In this document: piece by piece, positions 1-12,620 of the stretch | Layout of the letters: each line of letters opens with the position of its first letter | Numbering within the stretch: the stretch's first letter is position 1 | DNA from: Alnus glutinosa | Taxonomy: Eukaryota; Streptophyta; Magnoliopsida; Fagales; Betulaceae | Direction of reading: 5' to 3' | Assembly (NCBI RefSeq): GCF_958979055.1 | Contig: NC_084886.1 | Location: 5,351,001 to 5,415,000 of the forward strand | Length of the DNA: 64,000 nucleotides | Made by a program: the position numbers and the translations under genes | Notes under the pieces: generated by a model | What the model was told of the DNA's origin: nothing | Databases searched by the model: none | The model's input: only the letters and a program-made list of their open reading frames with translations

Positions 1-430
1 CGGAGAGAGGAAAACCGCCGGAGAGAGAGAGCTGGAGAGAATCTGTCGGAGCAGGAAGCACCGGACGACGGACGACCGAATCTGGCTGAGCGGGAAGCGC
101 CGGAGAGAGAGAGAGCTGGAGAGGATCTGCCGGAGCGGGAACGCCGGACGACGGAAGACCGAATCTGGGGGAGCGGGCGCCGGAGAGAGAGAGAGCTGGA
201 GAGGATCTGCCGGAGCGGGAACGCCGGACGACGGAAGACCGAATCTGGGGGAGCGGGCGCCGGAGAGAGAGAGAGCTGGAGAGGATCTGCCGGAGCGGGA
301 ACGCCGGATGACGGAAGACCGAATCTGGGGGAGCGGGCGCCGGAGAGAGGAAAAATGCCGGAGAGAGAGAGCTGGAGAGGATCTGCCGGAGCGGGAAGCG
401 CCGGACGACGGGCGACCGCCAAGAGAGAAG
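1..430. repeat. 80-bp minisatellite, GA- and GC-rich
   Basis: Tandem copies of a unit of about 80 bp contain GGAGAGAGAGAGCTGGAGAG, a CCGGAGCGGGAA block and GAATCTGGGGGAGCGGGCGC. Copies beginning near 101, 181 and 261 are almost identical; the flanking ones are diverged or shortened. The array runs off the left edge. Because 80 is not a multiple of three, the open frames across it are unlikely to be coding. Confidence 0.85.
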
Positions 431-540
431 CCGGCGACGGGCGATCTGTACGGAGAGAAATTTGAGAGAGAGAGGGACTGGGCAGTGGCTCTGTTGAACG
501 AAATTTTGATTTTCCCTCTCTCGCATGTTTTCTTCTAGCC

Positions 541-846
541 GCATGAACCAAAAAAGAAAAAAACAATAAAATATTCATGCCATGTCAGCATGTTGTGCGA
601 GAGTTGTGAAACCTTTGTGTATAGATCATTTCTCTAAAGAAAGAACTGAAAGGGACCCCAGATGGCAGATTCTCATTATCAACGGCATACCCACTTTCTC
701 TAGTCACCTTATCATGAAGATATATTTATATAAGGTAATGATATGCTTAACTCAATTCTTGGTTGCGTGCACTCATCATGACTAATAATTTACAGCCACA
801 ATTATAGTGTAATCTTGAGATTAGTTGTCTGTAAAAAGTTTTGACT

Positions 847-896
<50 letters not shown>

Positions 897-3010
897 CTAA
901 ATACTATATTTTTCTCTTATAATTAACTAATAATATTGATGTGGCAATAATAACTTTTAAATTAATCTCTAATGGACATGTGAACATTAATAGGTGACTA
1001 GAGAATATCTAATTGACCTACATGTCCAAATATTTAATGGACACGTGGGTTCATTATGAGCTTTCTTACAATTGTTACCTATCAATTTAGATAGCAAATT
1101 GTTGAAGATCTCAAATCAAATTTCATAGAATACTAAACCAAAAGCGTGCAACTTTTGGAATTAGGAGTCAAACCCTACAAGACATTGTAGTTTTAATTAG
1201 ATTTTTATAAGAAAATATGTAAAAGGCATATAATAGGTGAAGAAGGTCAGAAAATATCACCCAATTTTTTTTTTTTAAAAAAATAAATATATATTTTACT
1301 TTCAGGCAGTAACAATGGAAAGCCCTTTCTAGTGCAGTAAGTTAGTAGTAGATTCAAATTGTGGCCATCCTGTTCTCTTAAGAATGTGATATTTGTGCCT
1401 AGAATCTTTTTCCATTCACAAAGTGATCCACTATTTTCTTTTCTTCACATGCATCCTTTATGCTTAAAGCATTTTTGTTTGCTACCAATAAGATTGGCCA
1501 AAAGGCACATAAGTCCTGCGAGGAATTTATATTAAAAATATTTTAAAATGATCTCTAATGAGGATAAATTGAGCATGCTTATGAGATTGAATAAAACTGT
1601 AATATCTCTTCCAAAATCAACAAATATATTGGTCTATTGGTGTATAGGTTAATCTTGTTTTAAAATTTTCAACCAGAAAATATGGTCCCATGGCGCATGA
1701 TCTCCCTAGAATAAGAACAAACAGAAAGGTGATTGCGGAATCATTTTGGGTCAGAATTTCACACATATCTCAGAAGTTTCCTATATATTCATTTCCCATG
1801 CAGTTTTCAAATCAAAGAAGGAATCATTTTTTGAAATTTCTAGAAAACTCGATCACCGATTTGGTTCTCTTTTTAATCAACTTCTTTTGTTTTAAAATTC
1901 ACGAAAAACATAAAACAATAAAAGATTGCCTAGTAAACAGTTTTTCAAACTTATTTTTTCAGAAGATTATGGATGAAATAATCTCCTTATAAAGAGCATC
2001 AAAGTGATATTTATTGGAACAGTATAAAATAACATTTTTTTTTCTCCCTTTCTATCTCTGAACTGTTTATGAAAACAATCGGAGAATAAAAATATTTTGA
2101 TGTGACATAAATGTAAGGAGAATCTTCACTTACACTTTCGAAATATAAGTAATTTTGCAATTATAAACTCGAAGTTTAAAAATTTATAATATTGATATCA
2201 CATGTTTCAGCTCCTTTTAATTTTATAAATTATTTTAAATGCACCCCCCTTTTTTTTTTAAAAAAAAAAAAAGTGAAAATTTTGGAAACCCACATTCAGT
2301 CTTTGCTTCTGGAGTGACCCACAGCCTGGAATAAGATTCTCTATATTTCAAATGAAATTGATATTATTCATTTTTTATGGTCAAGATTTAAAGTCTATGC
2401 ATTTAATAGTATACATGATTTTACATTATTTAAAATTTTAAAATATGTGTCAACATTAACTTCATATATAACGTTAGATGCATCAACTTTAAATTTTGAC
2501 ATTTTCATGTGAAATGAAGATGATCATATTCCCCCACAACCACCCCTTGGGTCACCATGATTTTTAATTTTTAATTTTTTTTAAAAAAAGGAGCATTTTA
2601 ACAAAAATATTTGTGAAATTAAAAAGGACTAAAACATGGTATACCAATATTGCAAATTTTTAAATTTTGAGATTATGATTATAAAACGGATTATATTTCA
2701 TAGGGTTTAGTGAGTTTTTCCAAAATGTAAAAACTATTTTTATGTTTTAAGAAATATTTTTGTGGTTTGAGTTATTTATTAATGTATTTCCATTGAAAAC
2801 AGAAAATAAAATACAAAAAGAAATTTGATCTTCTTGTGTCACGACAGAAAAACTTTACATAAAAGATAAATTAAAAAAAAAAAAAAAAAAAACGAAAATG
2901 ACAATAAATAAATAAAACAAGTAAATAAAGACAACACATACAGTGCATGAAGTAGCTAGCCAGTAGCAACTTCGCAAGAAGGCACAAACCCGAAGAAGTT
3001 CCAGTAGCAA

Positions 3011-3013
<3 letters not shown>
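541..3013. other. AT-rich intergenic region, no gene seen
   Basis: No coding stretch is recognised. The region holds a (TA)n microsatellite at 849-891, several A/T homopolymer runs (1266-1280, 2248-2270, 2873-2892) and short open frames without codon structure or family motifs. Its right part is the distal upstream region of the E2 gene. Confidence 0.6.
849..891. repeat. (TA)n microsatellite
   Basis: About 21 uninterrupted TA dinucleotides in AT-rich intergenic DNA. Confidence 0.95.

Positions 3014-3041
<28 letters not shown>
3014..3041. repeat. (GA)n tract in the E2 gene promoter
   Basis: A pure GA dinucleotide run about 50 bp upstream of the TATA box of the E2 gene. GA/CT tracts near plant core promoters are common and can bind BBR/BPC proteins; no role is shown here. 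Confidence 0.9.
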
Positions 3042-3089
3042 GGGGACCCCTGTTTGACCCCAGCCCCTGCTAATAGCATCTTTCTCTCT

Positions 3090-3099
3090 CTATATATAA
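3090..3099 (+). promoter_or_regulatory. TATA box of the RAD6-type E2 gene
   Basis: CTATATATAAG lies at the right distance for transcription to start near 3120-3130. The leader is then interrupted by a GT-AG intron (3245-3839) that ends 9 bases before the ATG. A first intron in the 5' leader is typical of plant RAD6-type E2 genes. Confidence 0.65.
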
Positions 3100-3848
3100 G
3101 AGCGACAACAATCTTAACCTAAAACCTATCAGCCCCGCTGATCAGGCGGATTCCATCATCTCTATCTGTTTGTTTTCCGAGAAAGCTTCGGAGGACGCAA
3201 GATTCTTCTGAAGGACCTCAGCTGCTCGCCGCCTTTACTAACAAGTGAGCAATCTCTTACAAGTTACAACTACGTGTCTACTTGTTTGATTTCCTTTGAT
3301 TAGAAATGACCCTTGTTTTCATTGCTTAATTGCTTTCGAACTTGAAGCTGCTTGGAGAATCTGCCTGTTAAATTGAGCAACAATTCCGTTTATCGATCTA
3401 GGGTTTTATGTGCCTCTGCGTGTGTGTGATGAGAATTGGCGTTTTGAGCTGGGTTAACTAATTATGGGCTTTGTGTTTGATGTTGGTGGTATTGTCAAAT
3501 TGCTGGATAATTATTCGTTTGTCCCTCAATTTTTCGTGATTTGGGGTTTGTTTTGCCGGTTGAACATAATTGACATGTTCTTAGCTAAGTTTCAGAAGCA
3601 AATCTTCACACGAGGTTTGAAGAAATTAATTTTCCAAGATGGGATTAATATGTTGGATGTTATCAACCTGTTGCTTTGTTGAAGCATTACTTTATTGTAA
3701 CATGCCTGATAAATACTCCAACGCACTGTTATTGTTACAATTTTGTTAAATGGTTGCTCTTTCACTCTAGCTGCGTGTCTTTGTGTACTGAGATGGTTAT
3801 GACGATTACTGAGTAGTATTCTGGGGTTGAATCTTATAGGCGGCAAGG

Positions 3849-6787
3849 ATGTCAACTCCTTCAAGGAAGAGGCTGATGAGGGATTTTAAGAGGTTGCAGC
3901 AAGATCCTCCTGCAGGCATCAGCGGTGCTCCTCAAGACAACAACATTATGCTTTGGAATGCCGTTATCTTTGGGTATGTTGCAAATGAAAACATAATTGT
4001 GTTTGCCTTGTTTCACCATATTTTCTTTTGCTTGGTGAAGTATGTACTTTTTGTTTTGAACGTTCTGGATAGGTATGGATCTGATACAGTTGTACTTATG
4101 CCCTCCTTTTGTTGAATTGCAGGCCTGATGATACCCCATGGGATGGAGGTAAAGTTAATTTGATTTTAATAGGACTTTATATCATGCTTTGACAGGGATA
4201 GGAAAAACCCTCTCTCTTTTTTTCTATAACTCTTCAGCTACATGGAGTGTGTTCAATGATTCTATTGTTTGTTTTTAGTGAACCATCATATTTTGAGATC
4301 CTTGTCTAGTTGTTTGGTTGGATGAGATTTTCTTCCTTTGCATGTAATTTGATTTCCCATCGTTTTCAGGATTGATTTTGATAGTCCACTAGGTTCTGGT
4401 TTTAGCTATTTTTGTGACGATTTTTATTGTAATTTTATGATTAAAGAATGTCGATGATTGGTCTCTTGTAGATGATATGATGATACATGTTAGTTATGTT
4501 TGGCTTACTACACTACTTTATGTTAATAGTTCTGTGGAAAGTGGTAAACCACATCAAGCTTAAGTCATGCCAGAGTGAATTTTTTACTCTCTACCTCTTA
4601 TTGTATTAATTCTATCCATCACCTTTCACATTCTACTTTGTGGTGGGCTTTGGGAGGTAATGAATGCTCATTTACAGTAGTATAATTATATCTCAACAAA
4701 CCCTCTGATTCTAAGTTGAAATTTCAATTAATCCTGATAGATGAATGTCCTTTGGTGTTTCTCATGCAACACATAGCTCTGTGTGTGTGTGTGTTTCTTA
4801 AATAGTGTCGTAGATATTTGTTTTTGACCTTTTCAATACTACAAATATGAACATTAACAACAATAAACGGCAAAAATGGTATTTGTATTATGCTTATTGT
4901 TTTTAGGCGTTGGAAAATTTTATCATTCATATGACTGCAGTTACCAATATAAAAGGTTGCTTTGGTTGCTTTATTTCTAGAATTCTTTACACTACTCTAT
5001 GTTCATAATGATATCTTTAAGTCCTTCAGGTACGTTTAAATTGACGCTTCAGTTTACAGAGGATTATCCAAACAAGCCACCAACAGTACGCTTTGTCTCT
5101 CGAATGTTCCATCCAAATAGTGAGTTGACTGACTGGTTAAAATCAACAATTTCATATTCCTGATATTACTGTTGTACACTCTGAATGTATAAAATCCATA
5201 AAATGTTTCCAATGATTACAATTTTCTCATTATATCTCCAGGGCTTGGCTTATTCTTTCTATTGTGTCAGTTTTTTGGTCCATGGATAGATATAGATGGG
5301 TTCTATGGGTTCATATTCAACAATTCCTGTGTGGTGATGTGCTTTCATTAAAAATTGAATATATTTTTGCTTCAGCTTTCTGTAAGGCTCTGTGATGCAA
5401 ATAGCTATTGAGACTGAGTGGGAAACAAGGTCTTTGTTGGTTATGAAGCATATTTTCTTATCTTACTTTCGATTGTTAATTTATTGGATAGTCAAGCTCC
5501 TAAATTTATGTGAACTTAGTACCATTCTCATTCACTTGTCCAGTGTTGCATTCAGCCCTTTGCTTTCTTCACTTTTGGTTTGCTTGATCACTCTTATATT
5601 CTCTTTCATGCATAACTTTGAAATGTTCACTGAGAGTTTTTGTTTGTGCACATTAATTTCACCATTTAGTTTCTAAGTTACTCTTTTGCCTTGCCCTTTT
5701 TTTCAGTTTATGCGGATGGAAGCATATGTTTGGACATTCTACAAAATCAATGGAGCCCTATTTACGACGTAGCAGCTATACTTACCTCTATCCAGGTATT
5801 AAATCATCTTTAATTGTTTTTAGTCACTTCGGATTGTGAACTTTGAAAATGTTTTCATTGTACATCAAGTTGGTCTTAAGTTGTGCTTGTACAAAATTAA
5901 GATGCCAGGCAAGAACAACTTAACATTTTCAGGTTTGAAAATTGTCATGATCATCTTTGATTTAGTGATGCTTATTGTCGAGTAAAACCCCCTCCCTATT
6001 CTTCCCCTTAATCTTGCTGATGCATTTAACTGCACTTCCGGACCCAAATTTTCTCTTCTATGCGTGTCTTGCCCCACTGACTTTAATGTTGGTCCTTCTT
6101 CATTGCATACCTTAAAATTTTAGCCGTGTTTGCCCAGCAAATGTCCATCCCTGCGGGCCAGACACTGTTTGCTCATGAATTACATGGTTATTTCTCCATG
6201 CTCCATAGCATACTTTTGGCTCATGATCAGCATCAGTAGTCTGAAATGTGATATTTTTGCATTGAAGGATGGTTCCTTCATTCTTCAGACATCCATACCA
6301 CTTCCTAGATATCCTTCTTTCGATCATCTATAAATTTGCAAAGCAAAAAGAACTTGAGAAGCATTAACTTTTCTATTACTCAAGAATTTCTGATTTCACT
6401 AGTTCCTGATCCCTATATGGTGACTGCTGCATGGTCTGTAGTTGGTGATCCACCTCGCCATCCCCTAGTATAATAAAATTTGATTGTGCTCTTTAGTATA
6501 TTTCTTTATCTCATGGCATACATGCTTGCATATTCGTGTATGTTTATTGATAGAATGTGCAATGACATGTCTGTACCTTATAAAAAGAATCGACATATGT
6601 GAATATAGATATTACTCTGCTTCTTATTTTAAAGCGATTGTCATGTTTCTGGTTGCAGTCATTGCTCTGTGACCCAAACCCAAATTCTCCTGCTAATTCA
6701 GAAGCTGCACGGATGTTTAGTGAGAACAAACGTGAATACAATAGAAGAGTACGCGAGATTGTTGAGCAGAGTTGGACTGCTGATTAG
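3849..6787 (+). CDS. UBC2: Ubiquitin-conjugating enzyme E2, RAD6/UBC1-3 type
   Basis: Coding exons 3849-3973, 4123-4148, 5030-5119, 5707-5795 and 6659-6787 join in frame through GT-AG introns into about 152 residues, the usual length for the family. The protein starts [18 protein letters not shown] and ends in VEQSWTAD. It has the HPN motif and the SICLDILQ stretch holding the active-site cysteine (about residue 88), then DPNPNSPAN. It matches the Arabidopsis UBC1/2/3 group almost residue for residue. By family knowledge it is the E2 working with BRE1-type (HUB1/2) E3 ligases in histone H2B monoubiquitination, and in the DNA-damage tolerance pathway. The leader has its own intron (3245-3839). 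The gene is convergent with the receptor-like kinase gene, with about 520 bp between the stops. No defect is seen. Confidence 0.97.
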
Positions 6788-7305
6788 TTGCTGTGGTCAG
6801 GTCCCACGGAACTTCAAAGAGATGTCCATGGCCTACGGCCCTGTTTAAATAACAATTGGACCCAACCATTGTGTTGTGAACTCCTTGACTGCGATTACTT
6901 GATATGTCTGCTTTGCTTATGTGTTCGCCTCTTTTCTCTGAACGTTTCTTAGATCTGATGCATGGCATTTTTCGTGGACTTCACACATGAAATTCCTGCT
7001 CTCTTTCTCTCATTTCTTAAACTTGGGGAAACAAAACTATCACAGATGATAGATGAGCTGGAAATAAATAAAAGAAAAGAAGGGTTGGCTGTAAAAGAAC
7101 GACTCTTTGAAAAATAGTTATTGACAAATGGTTCCTGCAATGTTACTGAACCATAATATATAGCGCTCTGACAGGGTAGGTGAAATGCAAATACAAGCAT
7201 CCTGATACCCATAATTATATTCCAAAACCCTATGTACATCTATTTTTCACAACAACTGAATTGAAGCAGAAAGAACAGCAGTATTAAGAACGTTTTACTG
7301 AAGCA
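6788..7305. other. Convergent 3' region between E2 and receptor-like kinase genes
   Basis: Holds the 3' UTRs and polyadenylation regions of two converging genes. AATAAATAAAAG near 7063 is a candidate polyadenylation signal. No further gene is seen. Confidence 0.6.
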
Positions 7306-10242
7306 CTACATCTGTGTACTTAGGTTTCCACTACTGGTCCATCCTTCTTGAACTTGAATCGAGTACTGCAAATTCCAAAGAACGTCTTCTATCGAAGGGC
7401 GCTTGCTTGGATCTTTGCAGAGGCAGTTGAGGGTAATTCCTACTGTGGTCTTTAATGATTGATATGCAAAAGTTCCCTGAAAGGAAGGATCGGTTGCAGC
7501 CCGTAATTGTGATGCTGATTCTGCCAACCCAAACTCTAGCTGTGAAGAGAACCACCAATATGGAAGCCAATGAATTCCAGGTTCCTTTTCAATTTGAAAG
7601 TACATGACAAAAACAAAATACGTAAATAGTTGTATGAATACCTGAAGCTTTAGGTCATTCACTTCACTGGCTGATGTTGTGAGTTGACCAGTTATAAACT
7701 CAAGTAGGATAACACCCAGCTGGTAAATATCTTCCTTTTCTGCAATTTCGCTGCTGCATGAATGGAGCCCTTGTAAGATTACGTGGGCGCTGTAGCAGAA
7801 CAGTGAAACAAGAAGAGGAAGCAGAGAAGAGGGAATAATACCTGCCAAGATGATTATCTTGTCCTCTCAGAGGGTTCTCTGAACCTACCTGGAAAATTAA
7901 ATTAGCAAAAATTAACAGAAACTCAAATATCATGTGCAAAAATGTTTATCCAGTAAAGTTTTAACCTTGAATGGCAAGGGAATATTATAGCTACTAATTT
8001 TCGCACTAAGGCTGTCATCCAACAAAACGTTATCCATCTTCAGATTATTTCCAAAAATGCCGGGTGCAATCCCTGTGTGCAAGAACTGGACACCCCTTGC
8101 GACACCGATGGTGATTGCCATTCTCTGTGGCCATTTCAACATCTCCTTTTTTCTCGAATCTGCCATACCAATTCAAAAAAAAAAAAAAGGCAGTTCATTG
8201 AGAATTGACTGTTTGTTAAAGAGAAAAAGGTGGGTGGGGGGTTTGCCGTTGTCTTTACCCTTAAGATAATCTCTTAGCGATCCGTTTGGAACGTGTTCAA
8301 GAACAACAAAGACAGTGCTAGCTGTATTGGGGTGGTCCTGATAAGTGACAGTACAGTGTCCAAGGATGCTGACCAAATGCCGATGCCTCAGCTTCGATAA
8401 GACGTCCATGTGTTGCATCAAGCTTTGAGGCAAAAGCTTTTGCTTTAATTTCAGGCACTTCACCAGGACCAATGAGCCGTCTCTTAGCCAACCTTTATAG
8501 AGCTGTAAGTCACGGACAAAGTGCTTCAGATTGAAGAGAATAATTGAACTTTGGTGGGTTCCATCACATTAGGATATCATGCAAATCCCACAAACAGTTT
8601 GAAGAATCAAACGCCTTACCTGCCCTTGAGATCCTTCCCCAATCAAATTTGATTGGTCAAAGTTATCCGTGGCATCTTCTATCTCATCCAATGCGAAAAC
8701 ACGATATGGTGGGAGTCCTAGTGTTGCTACCCTCGTTGTATGGGTTACACGCCCTATGAAAAAATCAAATTTATTCATTACCTTATCGATATATTACACA
8801 ATATCCAAAAAATCTAAAAAAGTTTTTTTTTTTTTTTAGCAAGTGCTGATTGAGTAACTGATTTTGAACGGCAGTTGTATAATACTAATAATAGTATGCT
8901 AAATAGCATTTATCTTTTAAGTAATTACAGTTGTTCAAAAGCACTTAAGATAAGCCATTAAAAAAGAAAAAGAAGCTAGAAAGAGTGTCTTACTTGCATC
9001 AATGTTTGATCTTGGGGAGCTACGAACTGGCACTATATCAGCAAAATGTCTGTCAAATTTGTTGTTTTCACCTCTCCTCCCTTCTGTCCGTCTGATAATG
9101 ACCACAATCAGCAGCCCAAGAACCCCAGCAATGGCCACGACACCTCCAATGATACAGAGTATCAGGCCTAGGTTCATGCTGGACGACTCCTTGCTTTTGA
9201 TTGGAGGCTTAACGGCCAATGCTTCTTTGTGGCAAAAAGTATATGGATGCTGATAATTTGGGTTCTCGCCGGACAAACAGTTCCATGAGAAGAATACCGT
9301 CCGGTTTGAAGACTTCGACGCCAGGCACGATGACAGTTTTCCTATCAAGAGGTTGTGCGACACATCTACAAGCTTAAGCTCATCATTGCATGATATATTC
9401 ATAGGAAGAGCCCCGCTTAGTTGATTGTCGGCCAACCTAAGATACTGAATTGAAGGCAGAGAGAAGAGGAATGATGGGATCGGTCCAAGAAATTTGTTTG
9501 AGGAGATGTCAAACTGCTGGAGCTTCGCAAAGTTGTTGAGTTTTGAAGGAATCTCAGATCTCAAAGAATTGTTGCTCAATTGAATGCTTACAAGACTGTT
9601 GCTTAGTGAGGGAAACTCAGGTCCAAGATGGTTGTCACCCAAATCCAGCTCTTGAAGAAGTACTAGACTTTTAAGATCTGGAACACTCCCATTGAACAAA
9701 TTACCAGTCAAAACCAGACTTGTCAGATTGCTCAGTGAAGCAATTGATGAAGGAATCTCTCCATAAATAAAATTTGAGCTAATATTTAGCACTTCAAGTG
9801 ACCCTAACCGATTGATCTTGGCTGGTAAAGGACCCCACAATCCCAAGGAAACAAGTGACAAAACTTTCAAGTTTGAAAGCTTTGTTAGAACAGTAAAGAA
9901 AGAATCAATGGAGAAACTTTCAGATAGAGTTTGCTGAGAAACAGAGAATTTCCCAGAAGCTGGTTTTGCGCTGTTAGAAGGGGAGCTTTTGTTTCCGGCA
10001 ATAGTTAACTCGGTCACACGATTGTTTGAGCAAACAATCTTGAGAGAAGGTGAGGGAGGGAGGTAACAGAAGCTGGTCCAATTTGTCCATCCCTGAAGAG
10101 CTTCAGGGTATTCAAGGAGCTTTTGAACTCGGAAAAGAAGTCGGGTTTCGCTTGGAGGCAGTTGCGCAATAGAAATTGGAGCATGCATAGCAAGAATGAG
10201 TGCTGGAAATAAGAAACAGAAAGAAACCCAGAAATTCTCCAT
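7306..10242 (-). CDS. Probable inactive LRR receptor-like kinase, At3g03770 type
   Basis: Seven coding exons on the minus strand (10242-8994, 8753-8620, 8502-8259, 8159-7966, 7888-7842, 7753-7642, 7539-7306) join in frame to about 737 residues. The start is MENFWVSF; upstream in-frame codons are probably 5' UTR, with a likely intron acceptor TTTCTATAG near 10275. In order: signal peptide (about 1-26), a run of leucine-rich repeats (about 120-320), a transmembrane helix (about 357-383) followed by RR, then a kinase-like domain from about 430. The glycine loop reads GEGSQGQ (455-461) and the VAIK lysine is kept (VLVK, K476). The HRD region reads FGNNLK, with Asn at about 580 in place of the catalytic Asp, and DFG is replaced by SYN (599-601). 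The domain is therefore probably catalytically dead, as in the At3g03770/At1g14390 subfamily. A role as plasma-membrane co-receptor or scaffold is inference. Confidence 0.93.
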
Positions 10243-11430
10243 TCTTTGGGAAGCTAAAGACTCAAATTCCAAGTCTATAGAAAGGGAAAAAAAAATTATT
10301 GGGTTAATCATGCAAATGATATAATCTTCCCATGAAGAACCATAGCTGCAAGCACTATAACTGCAACCATTTTTCGTGGATAAAAATGGGCTTGATCTCA
10401 AAAGCTCATTAAGCAGAACAGTACAGGTGAATCTTTAATAAATTTCAGATGCATTCAAGAAATGATTATAAAAAGTAGCAATCAAAAAAGCTCATACTTA
10501 GTTTGCACATACACTCAAGGAAAAGGTTTTCTTGGGAAAGTATGGGGTCAAGATTTGATAAAGTGAGAAACTTTAAAACAAATAATTTACAAAAAGGGAG
10601 AGAAATCAGAGATCTGAAAGTGAGATTTCGAAGTAAAGAAATGAAGCCACCATGAAAACGCACTGCTGGAGTGCATGTGCACAGAAAATAGAGTGCATGG
10701 AAAGACACGTGAGCTAGATTGCTATCGGGTTTTCGATCAACACCGTACATCTCTCTTGATTCTAGTACCACAAAGTCAAAAGTCAACTCGGCTATGAAAT
10801 TTTCAAAGTGAAATATGCCAACACCTCGATGCTGACCACGTTAATTATGGAAGACCCGCGAGTATCTCGAAGTCACGCGCCCCAGGCACGTGACTTGTGT
10901 GAAGGACAGCCTCTTCTTTTTTTTTGTGTGTTCATGAAACTGTCTACGAGGGTACTCAAAATACAATATATGACCAGAATGCCCTATGTCGATGTCAACT
11001 TTAAGCGCAACGGTCCCAGAGTTGTTTTCTGAAATTCCATAAACGGCCTTGTGTTTGTGACAGAGTGAGGTTGTGTCGGTGAGAGGTGTGATGATGAGAG
11101 CCGAGCCGAGAGGCAAAGCTGTTTACACACATACTTTAGTGACGTGTAACGTGTTAGTTGTACCTAATCCTTTCTCTTTCATATTTTACTTTGGCAGCTG
11201 CTCTTTCCAGCCCAGATGTTTGGTTTTTTCTTAATTGTAATCACCCATTTTGATCTCTGTACAGGAGACACGAGGCAGATTGTAAATATGATTTGAAAGG
11301 GCACTATAGTCTAATGAAGTGATTGAAGTGCATGGATTGCTGGTGCGACTCCACCCCAATCGAGATTATTTTAATGTGACTCTGCATAATTGGTTAAGAG
11401 ATGTATATAATTATATATTATTCTTTGGTT
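10243..11430. other. Upstream region of the receptor-like kinase gene
   Basis: Contains the probable 5' leader and promoter of the minus-strand LRR gene. Open frames at 10466-10786 and 10841-11116 show no family motif and are treated as non-coding. Confidence 0.45.
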
Positions 11431-11454
11431 TTTTATTTTTTTATTTTTTTTATG

Positions 11455-11640
11455 ATGTGACATTGTCAATCTACATTTTGCTATATACCATACTACTATG
11501 CTAACATGACATTATTAATTTAACCTTAGATTAGACTTTGTTAAAAAAAAAAAAAACTATGATGAATTGACAATAACACGGCAACATAGTAGAATAATAG
11601 TGTGGTATATAGTATTATTCTTAAATAATTAAGAATATAT
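11455..11640. mobile_element. MITE-like imperfect inverted repeat
   Basis: Arms containing GCTATATACCAT / GTGGTATATAG and CATAGTAG in opposite orientation flank an A-rich loop at 11540-11556. No coding sequence. Family uncertain. Confidence 0.5.
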
Positions 11641-11764
11641 GGTTAATAACTCTAACTATTAATTAATTAAATTGATAAATTAGACATTTTACTTAACCAT
11701 TTCACAAATTATAGACTGTCACATTAGTTTGTAAAAAGACTTGTAGTAAATACTAAATAATACG

Positions 11765-11932
11765 GCTAAAAGCCATACTTTTATCTCACAAATATCATAA
11801 TCGGTTAATATGACAGTTTCAATCGGTACTTATTAAAAAAATAAATAAAAAATCAAGAGTTGATTAGTACTGTCACGTCAGTATAATAGTATTGTGGTGA
11901 GATAAAATCATAAAAATGTGATTTTTAGCATT
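11765..11932. mobile_element. MITE-like imperfect inverted repeat
   Basis: GGCTAAAAGCCATACTTTTA at the left mirrors TAAAATCATAAAAATGTGAT followed by TTTTAGC at the right, with TTATCTCACAA / TTGTGGTGAGATAA and ATGACAGT / ACTGTCA also paired. The loop is A/T-rich. Confidence 0.55.
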
Positions 11933-12271
11933 GCTCTATAGTAAAAATTGTCCTACCTCTAGTAGTACTCTTATTTTGATTCTTTGGATTATTCCTATTC
12001 GTAGTTGTATTGGTGTCTACCTAATCTCTCTATCATGTGCATATGATTTGATATCGAAATACTTGGTATGGTTACAACAAGGGGCAGAAGACACTAAGAC
12101 AGGCTTAACAGGCGATTTTTGTTTTGTTCTTATAAATATATTAAGGATTCTAAGATGATAGGCAATGACATTTTATAGTAAAAAGTAAATATGCACATGG
12201 CATGCCTTGAAGTACCAAGTAGTCAGCTTGAAATGGGATTCATATCTTCTCGGTGTATAGATTTAATATTT

Positions 12272-12620
12272 TTTTTAGAACAAATAGGAACTTCATTCAA
12301 TAACACTGACAAGAACAAAAATGATCCCACCAAATTGAAAATCTAGGGATAATGTTGTTCCCTAAAAAAAAATATCACTAACACGTATAGGGGTTTATTC
12401 CAACCAACAAAGATTTAAAAATTTTTGAGAGGCCTCTTAGCTAGAGTATCAGTTGCATTATTATAGCCACGTGGAATATAAGAAAATTTTACCGTCATGA
12501 GGCTTCACATTTCACTCTAATACATTCTAATAAATGGCCTATTCGAGAAAAAGAAGTTGCTCGGATTGGATTTTCTTCATTACTTGAGCTGCATCACCTT
12601 CGAACATAACATAAATTTAA
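12272..12620 (-). mobile_element. LINE 3'-end remnant with RNase H-like relic
   Basis: On the minus strand, two broken pieces read VMFEGDAAQVMKKIQSEQ and YIPRGYNNATDTLAK. They resemble the RVT_3/RNase H-like domain encoded near the 3' end of plant LINEs and copied reverse transcriptases. Stops interrupt the frame. The sequence ends in an A-rich tail near 12272-12281, as for a target-primed insertion. Non-functional. Confidence 0.6.

Noticed and set aside
308..538. 76-residue open frame at the left edge
   Set aside because: It runs through the 80-bp minisatellite, whose unit is not a multiple of three, so the frame is not conserved between units.
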